A stretch of 64,000 nt of DNA from the NCBI GenBank assembly GCA_900552795.1, contig USBB01000001.1, positions 139,700 through 203,699 of the forward strand. The letters run 5' to 3'. The notes beneath the pieces were generated by a model. It was not told where the DNA came from. It saw only the letters and a program-made list of their open reading frames with translations, and did no database searches. Position 1 is the first letter of the stretch. Each line of letters starts with the position of its first letter. Positions 59,001 to 64,000 of this stretch are shown here, piece after piece. The stretch is from an uncultured Eubacterium sp. (GTDB lineage Bacteria > Bacillota > Clostridia > Lachnospirales > Lachnospiraceae). The translations under genes and the position numbers were made by a program.

Positions 59001-60416
59001 ATGGCAGAAATTGCAAAAAAACCAATTAAAATTACAGAAACAATTCTGCGTGATGCACATCAGTCTCTGATTGCAACAAGAATGACAACAGAGCAGATGA
59101 TGCCAATCGTAGAAAAAATGGATAAAGTCGGATACCATGCAGTAGAGTGCTGGGGAGGAGCTACATTTGATGCATCACTCCGTTTCCTGCACGAAGATCC
59201 ATGGGAGAGACTTCGTAAATTCCGTGACGGATTCAAGAACACAAAACTGCAGATGTTATTCCGTGGACAGAACATTCTGGGTTACCGTCCATACGCAGAT
59301 GACGTGGTAGAGTATTTCGTACAGAAATCTGCTGCAAACGGAATCGACATCATTCGTATCTTTGACTGTATGAATGATATGAGAAACCTGCAGACAGCAG
59401 TTACAGCAGCAAATAAAGAAAAAGCGCATGCACAGGTTGCGATGTCTTACACACTTGGAGACGCTTATACTCTGGAATACTGGGTAGAGCTGGCAAAGAG
59501 AATTGAAGACATGGGAGCAAATTCAATCTGTGTGAAGGATATGGCAGGTCTTCTTTGCCCATATCAGGCTACAGAGCTTGTGACAGCATTAAAAGAAGCA
59601 GTTGAGATTCCGATCGAGATGCATACACACTATACATCAGGTGTTGCTTCTATGACATACCTGAAATCTGTAGAGGCAGGAGCTGATATCATCGATACAG
59701 CAATGTCACCATTTGCACTCGGAACTTCTCAGCCGGCAACAGAAGTTATGGTAGAGACATTCAAAGGAACTCCATACGATACAGGACTGGATCAGAACCT
59801 GCTTGCAGAGATCGCTGATTACTTCAGACCAATCAGAGACGAAGCACTCGAATCCGGACTGCTCAATCCGAAGAACCTTGGTGTCAACATCAAAACACTT
59901 CTGTACCAGGTACCGGGAGGAATGCTTTCCAACCTGACATCCCAGTTAAAAGAACAGGGAGCAGAAGACAAATTCTACGAGGTTCTGGAAGAAGTACCGC
60001 GTGTGCGTAAAGACCTTGGAGAGCCGCCGCTTGTTACACCTTCTTCTCAGATCGTTGGTACTCAGGCAGTGTTCAACGTACTGATGGGAGAACGCTATAA
60101 GATGGCGACAAAAGAGACAAAAGACGTACTGTCCGGAAAATATGGTGCGACAGCAAAACCATTCAATCCGGAAGTACAGAAAAAAGTAATCGGAGAAGAT
60201 GCAGAAGTGATCACATGCCGTCCTGCAGATCTGATTCCAAACGAGCTGGATACACTGCGCAACGAGTGTGCACAGTACAGCCAGCAGGATGAGGACGTGC
60301 TGACATATGCACTGTTCCCACAGGTTGCAACAGACTTCTTCAAATACAGAGATGCTCAGCAGACAAAAGTAGATGCAAAAGTAGCAGATACAGAAGACGG
60401 AGCATATCCGGTATAA
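59001..60416 (+). CDS. Oxaloacetate decarboxylase alpha/5S carboxyltransferase subunit
   Basis: 471 residues: an HMGL-like TIM barrel (ITETILRDAHQSLIATRM, ECWGGATFDASLRFL, RIFDCMNDMRNL, CVKDMAGLLCP, MHTHYTSGVASMTYL) and a conserved carboxylase domain. The usual C-terminal biotin domain of OadA is absent, so it uses the carrier at 57449, as does the 5S subunit of transcarboxylase. It moves carboxyl from oxaloacetate to biotin or the reverse. A strong terminator follows. Confidence 0.9.
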   Translation: MAEIAKKPIKITETILRDAHQSLIATRMTTEQMMPIVEKMDKVGYHAVECWGGATFDASLRFLHEDPWERLRKFRDGFKNTKLQMLFRGQNILGYRPYADDVVEYFVQKSAANGIDIIRIFDCMNDMRNLQTAVTAANKEKAHAQVAMSYTLGDAYTLEYWVELAKRIEDMGANSICVKDMAGLLCPYQATELVTALKEAVEIPIEMHTHYTSGVASMTYLKSVEAGADIIDTAMSPFALGTSQPATEVMVETFKGTPYDTGLDQNLLAEIADYFRPIRDEALESGLLNPKNLGVNIKTLLYQVPGGMLSNLTSQLKEQGAEDKFYEVLEEVPRVRKDLGEPPLVTPSSQIVGTQAVFNVLMGERYKMATKETKDVLSGKYGATAKPFNPEVQKKVIGEDAEVITCRPADLIPNELDTLRNECAQYSQQDEDVLTYALFPQVATDFFKYRDAQQTKVDAKVADTEDGAYPV

Positions 60417-60428
60417 TAAAATGAAAGA

Positions 60429-60466
60429 AAAGGACTGGAAGATGAAAGTTTTCCGGTCCTTTTTTG
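60429..60466 (+). terminator. Rho-independent terminator of the decarboxylase operon
   Basis: AAAGGACTGGAA (60429-60440) pairs with TTCCGGTCCTTT (60451-60462), 12 pairs with one G-T, 10-nt loop, T-run to 60465. Confidence 0.88.
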
Positions 60467-60497
60467 TTGTCCGGAAAAGAAATAAAAATTCAATTCC

Positions 60498-60526
60498 TTG
60501 TGCAGAATCTGTTTTAGTGATATAAT
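60498..60526 (+). promoter_or_regulatory. Promoter before the M24 peptidase gene
   Basis: TTGTGC at 60498-60503 and perfect TATAAT at 60521-60526 with a 17-bp spacer, 27 bp before the ATG. Confidence 0.65.
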
Positions 60527-60552
60527 TACCCGTGGCAAAGGAGGACGATTTT

Positions 60553-62343
60553 ATGTGTATCAAAGATAGAATAGAACGATTACGTCAGAAAATGGAGGAA
60601 CACCATATTTCTGTTTATATGATCCCGACAGCAGATTACCATCAGAGTGAATATGTGGGAGAACATTTTAAATCCAGAGCGTTTATCACAGGTTTTACAG
60701 GCTCAGCAGGAACGGCTGTCATCACAGAGAAAGAAAGTTGTCTCTGGACAGATGGGAGATATTTTCTACAGGCAGAGCAGCAGCTTCAGGGAAGCGGCAT
60801 TCGCCTGCAGAAAATGGGAGAGCCGGGAGTACCTGCGATCGCAGAATATATCGAATCAGTACTGGGAGAATCTGAAAATATCGGGTTTGATGGAAGGACC
60901 ATCGGTATTACAGAAGGAGAACAGTATGAAAAGATTGCGAAAGAGAAGCACGGACAGGTGTACTATGGCTGTGATCTGATCGATGAGATCTGGGAAGAGA
61001 GGCCGAATTTGTCTGAAAAACCGGCATTTTATCTGGAAGAGACTTATACAGGAGAATCTACGGTATCGAAACTGAAACTTGTAAGAGAACGAATGGAAAA
61101 AGAAAATACAGAATATCATCTTCTGACCAGTCTGGATGACATCGGATGGCTGTTGAATGTGCGTGGACAGGATGTGGAGTATTTTCCGCTTCTGCTTTCT
61201 TATGCGCTGATCACCATGGATTCTGTGGAACTATACGCAGACGAAAGAAAGTTTGATGAGAATATCTTAAAGCATTTTGAGGAGTGTCAGGTACATCTGC
61301 ATCCGTATAATGCGATTTATGAAGATGTAGAAACTCTTCCGGAGGGGGCTTCGATCCTTTTGGATCCAGAGAGAGTGAACTATGCATTGTATCGCAACAT
61401 TCCGGAAGCGGTTCGTATTGTAAAGAAAGAAAATCCAGAAGTGCTGATGAAGTGTGTGAAAAATGCAGCTGAGATCGAGAATATCAGGAGAGGTCACATC
61501 AAAGACGGCGTGGCGCATACAAAATTTATGTACTGGCTGAAGAAGCATGCTGGCAAAGAGACGATTACAGAGCTGAGCGCATCTGAGAAGCTGGAGAACT
61601 TCAGAAAAGAGCAGGAAGGATATCTCTGGCCGAGCTTTGATCCGATCTGTGCCTATGGAGAGCATGCGGCGATCGTGCATTATTCTTCTACACCGGAGAC
61701 GAATGTGGAATTAAAAGAAGGCGGACTGTTTTTGACAGATACCGGCGGAAATTATTATGACGGATCCACAGATATCACACGTACGGTGGCGATCGGTGAG
61801 GTTGACGAAAAACAGAAAGAAGACTTTACAATGGTAGCCTGCAGTATGCTGCGTCTTGCTGATGCAAAGTTTCTTGCCGGATGCAGCGGCATGGTTCTGG
61901 ATTATGCAGCCAGAGAACCATTCTGGCGCAGAAACTTAAACTATAATCATGGAACCGGACATGGCGTGGGATATCTTGGAAATATTCACGAGGCTCCGAT
62001 CGGATTCCGCTGGAAGGCAACAAGGGATGCCATGTGCGAGATTGAGCCGGGAATGGTGATCACAGACGAGCCGGGAATTTATATAGAAGGTTCCCATGGA
62101 ATCCGCATTGAAAATGAACTGCTTGTGTGTGCAGGAGAAAAGAACGAATATGGACAGTTTTTGTATTTTGAGCCGCTTACCTTTGTTCCGATCGATCTGG
62201 ATGCGTTGCGTCCGGAATTGATGACAGAGGAAGAAAAGCAGCTGCTCAATGCATATCATCAGAGCGTATATGAGAAGATCAGTCCATATCTGGAAGCAGA
62301 AGAGAAAGAATGGCTGAAGGAATACACCCGTCCTGTAAAATAG
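60553..62343 (+). CDS. M24 family aminopeptidase P (Xaa-Pro aminopeptidase)
   Basis: 596 residues, the long three-domain form. Two creatinase-like N-terminal domains (YMIPTADYHQSEYVGEHF, GFTGSAGTAVI; then VSKLKLVRERM) precede the pita-bread catalytic domain. Metal ligands are seen in FLTDTGGNYYDGSTDITRT, NHGTGHGVGYLGNIHE, ITDEPGIYIEG and GIRIENEL. It removes residues before proline. ATG 60553 follows AAAGGAGG; the GTG at 60532 lies before that site. Confidence 0.92.
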   Translation: MCIKDRIERLRQKMEEHHISVYMIPTADYHQSEYVGEHFKSRAFITGFTGSAGTAVITEKESCLWTDGRYFLQAEQQLQGSGIRLQKMGEPGVPAIAEYIESVLGESENIGFDGRTIGITEGEQYEKIAKEKHGQVYYGCDLIDEIWEERPNLSEKPAFYLEETYTGESTVSKLKLVRERMEKENTEYHLLTSLDDIGWLLNVRGQDVEYFPLLLSYALITMDSVELYADERKFDENILKHFEECQVHLHPYNAIYEDVETLPEGASILLDPERVNYALYRNIPEAVRIVKKENPEVLMKCVKNAAEIENIRRGHIKDGVAHTKFMYWLKKHAGKETITELSASEKLENFRKEQEGYLWPSFDPICAYGEHAAIVHYSSTPETNVELKEGGLFLTDTGGNYYDGSTDITRTVAIGEVDEKQKEDFTMVACSMLRLADAKFLAGCSGMVLDYAAREPFWRRNLNYNHGTGHGVGYLGNIHEAPIGFRWKATRDAMCEIEPGMVITDEPGIYIEGSHGIRIENELLVCAGEKNEYGQFLYFEPLTFVPIDLDALRPELMTEEEKQLLNAYHQSVYEKISPYLEAEEKEWLKEYTRPVK

Positions 62344-62381
62344 CAGAATGAAAAACAAAGAGGAAGAAGAGGAAATGAAGT

Positions 62382-63320
62382 GTGAGTGAAAATAGTACAA
62401 ACGAATTATTGATCCGCATGGAAGAAAAATACAAAAAAATGAGTAAAGGCCAGAAACGGCTTGCGGATTATGTGACGGAAAACTATGATAAGGCTGTATT
62501 TCTGACAGCAGCCCGTCTCGGAGAAGTGGTAGGAGTCAGTGAATCCACAGTTGTACGTTTTGCCACACAGCTTGGATACAAAGGATATCCCGGTTTCCAG
62601 AAAGCACTGGAAGAACTGGTGCGCAACAAATTGAATTCGATTCAGAGAATGGAAGTAACATATGGGCGGATCAGTCAGTCAGAGATTCTGGAAACGGTGC
62701 TTCAGTCAGATATCGAAAAGATAAAACTGACGTTGGCCGGGATTGATCAGAAAGCATTTGAACTTGCGATTGATACGATTCTCAGTGCCAAACGTATTTA
62801 TGTAGTGGGAATACGTAGCTGTGCACCACTGGCATCCTTTTTGTGCTTTTATTTAAATCTGGTATGTGAAAATGTGACAGCAGTCAACACGAACAGTTCC
62901 AGTGAGATTTTTGAACAGCTGATCCGGATCAATGAAGAAGATGTAATCATCGGCATCAGTTTCCCGCGGTATTCCATGCGGACGCTAAAGGCGCTGGAAT
63001 TTGCCAGCAACCGGAAGGCGAAAGTGATCACATTAACAGACAGTGTACATTCACCGATGAATCTGTATTCTTCCTGCAATCTGATCGCCAGAAGTGACAT
63101 GGCTTCGATCGTGGATTCGCTGGTGGCCCCTTTGAGTGTGATCAATGCGCTGGTGGTGGCTCTCTGTATGAAAAAGCAGAAAGAAGTAGTCCATACACTG
63201 GAAACACTGGAGCAGATCTGGGGCGAATATCAGGTATACAGTAAAGATGAATTGAATCAGGTGGATGATACGCTGACAGAGTCTTCTTCTGGAAAAAGCG
63301 AGGAGAATAAAGATGAGTAA
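62382..63320 (+). CDS. MurR/RpiR family transcriptional regulator
   Basis: 312 residues. The N-terminal helix-turn-helix has FLTAARLGEVVGVSESTVVRFATQLGYKGYPGFQKAL (positions about 38-74, given in outline), and the C-terminal sugar isomerase (SIS) domain shows KRIYVVGIRSCAPLA and VIIGISFPRYSMRTL. Such proteins sense sugar phosphates. It starts with GTG at 62382 after AGAGGA. The next gene begins inside its last eight bases, so the two are coupled; no sugar-use gene is near. Confidence 0.88.
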   Translation: MSENSTNELLIRMEEKYKKMSKGQKRLADYVTENYDKAVFLTAARLGEVVGVSESTVVRFATQLGYKGYPGFQKALEELVRNKLNSIQRMEVTYGRISQSEILETVLQSDIEKIKLTLAGIDQKAFELAIDTILSAKRIYVVGIRSCAPLASFLCFYLNLVCENVTAVNTNSSSEIFEQLIRINEEDVIIGISFPRYSMRTLKALEFASNRKAKVITLTDSVHSPMNLYSSCNLIARSDMASIVDSLVAPLSVINALVVALCMKKQKEVVHTLETLEQIWGEYQVYSKDELNQVDDTLTESSSGKSEENKDE

Positions 63321-64000
63321 AGTGCTGATAATCGGGGGCGGCGCGGCTGGAATGATGGCTGCAGTCGCTGCCGGAGAAAACGGTCATGAAGTGTGGCTGT
63401 ATGAGAAAAATGACCGTCTGGGAAGAAAATTATTCATCACCGGGAAGGGACGCTGCAATATTACGAATGCAGGGGACATGGAAACCCTGTTTGCTTCCGT
63501 GATGAGCAATCCAAAGTTTTTATACAGCAGTTTTTACACCTTTACAAATGATCAGGTGATTGATTTTTTTGAAGAACTTGGTGTCAGAACAAAAATAGAA
63601 CGGGGCAATCGTGTGTTTCCGTTATCTGACCATTCTTCCGATGTGATCGCGGGGCTGAAGCGAAAACTGGAGACTCTGGGTGTCCGCATCTGTCTGGAAA
63701 CAGAAGTGGAAAAGATAGAGGGAAAAGACGGGAAGTTCCAGGCAATCGTCTTAAAAGGCGGACAGAGAAAGACAGGAGATGCCTGTATTGTTGCAACCGG
63801 AGGAATCTCTTACCCGGCGACCGGATCTACCGGCGACGGATACCGGTTCGCAAAAGAAAACGGACATCAGATTACAAAACTTTATCCGGCTCTGGTTCCG
63901 ATGGAAGTCAGGGAATGGTATGCAAAGGAACTGCAGGGGCTCTCTCTTCGCAATGTAAGCGCAGCGGTCTATGATGGAAAGAAGAAGCTGTATGAAGATT
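63313..64000 (+). CDS. BaiN/HI0933 family flavoprotein, 5' part (runs past window end)
   Basis: About 229 residues are visible with no stop. The FAD site VLIIGGGAAGMMAAVAAGE opens the protein, followed by EKNDRLGRKLFITGKGRCNITN, the signature of this family, and CIVATGGISYPATGSTGDGYRFA. Members include the BaiN reductase of bile-acid dehydroxylation, though most have unknown substrates. The ATG overlaps the RpiR stop (ATGAGTAA). Confidence 0.9.
   Translation, partial: MSKVLIIGGGAAGMMAAVAAGENGHEVWLYEKNDRLGRKLFITGKGRCNITNAGDMETLFASVMSNPKFLYSSFYTFTNDQVIDFFEELGVRTKIERGNRVFPLSDHSSDVIAGLKRKLETLGVRICLETEVEKIEGKDGKFQAIVLKGGQRKTGDACIVATGGISYPATGSTGDGYRFAKENGHQITKLYPALVPMEVREWYAKELQGLSLRNVSAAVYDGKKKLYED

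Noticed and set aside
1..64000. CRISPR arrays, tRNA and rRNA genes
   Set aside because: I saw no regular direct repeats with spacers, and no tRNA cloverleaf or rRNA sequence by eye. A tRNA search program would be needed to exclude a missed tRNA.

Overview
The window looks like chromosome from a gut Lachnospiraceae-type Firmicute. It carries YitT, PerR, ScpAB next to DacF-type carboxypeptidases, a sodium-pump decarboxylase operon and a Tn916-like Int/Xis pair. Two different compositions meet at about 41.3 kb. The left part is AT-rich (mid-30s % GC by eye, not computed). The right part is clearly richer (high 40s %) with G/C-ending codons. The junction sits just 3' of a tyrosine integrase, so I read positions 1-41.3 kb as acquired DNA (an island or a large integrated segment whose left end lies outside the window). 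An assembly join cannot be excluded.

Left part, 0-8.4 kb: the end of a YitT-family gene; a MerR regulator facing a GNAT acetyltransferase; a flavin-binding protein; a small EamA transporter; a DegV gene divergent from a TetR regulator, with two inverted repeats between them; then a two-gene plant-glycan unit (GH36 alpha-galactosidase and GH28 pectinase). The MerR and alpha-galactosidase genes are preceded by related, highly structured leaders. Each has a 14-bp hairpin with the same 9-nt loop, a second bulged hairpin, and a possible pseudoknot ending directly at the Shine-Dalgarno. A partial copy precedes a gene at 18 kb. This is the strongest candidate for something undescribed.

8.4-26.9 kb: a pseudaminic-acid-type nonulosonate cluster (pseB, pseF, pseH, pseI, pseG) interleaved with an acyl-activating ligase, LuxE- and LuxC-like proteins, an acyl carrier protein, a split transketolase, an SDR, an FkbM methyltransferase, a DegT aminotransferase, a glycosyltransferase, a NeuD-like acetyltransferase, a pyruvyltransferase and an FrhB-like protein. 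No flippase or polymerase is present, and a sigma-D (flagellar) promoter-like site lies before pseB. Flagellin or another surface protein is therefore a likely target of the sugar.

27-35 kb: a type I restriction-modification operon (hsdM, hsdS, hsdR) with a Fic protein in front and an unusual winged-helix/nuclease-like gene between hsdS and hsdR. 35-41.3 kb: peroxide-defence genes (bcp, yaaA, perR), then a zone of decay. It holds a rubrerythrin pseudogene with three stops, a lactate dehydrogenase that has lost its ATG, truncated GIY-YIG and replication-protein remnants, an intact xis, and an integrase with an in-frame amber stop.

Right part, 41.3-64 kb: ordinary-looking core genes. These are a low-molecular-weight phosphatase, a J-domain protein, an EndoQ-type DNA repair nuclease, a MalY/PatB lyase behind a promoter-plus-terminator leader, a FliB-like protein, a MATE transporter, two D-Ala-D-Ala carboxypeptidases around a metallophosphoesterase and scpAB, a 2-isopropylmalate synthase fused to an AraC-type DNA-binding domain, and an operon joining a 12S carboxyltransferase, OadG, biotin carrier, OadB sodium pump and 5S carboxyltransferase. 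The window ends with an M24 aminopeptidase, an RpiR regulator and the start of a BaiN-family flavoprotein.
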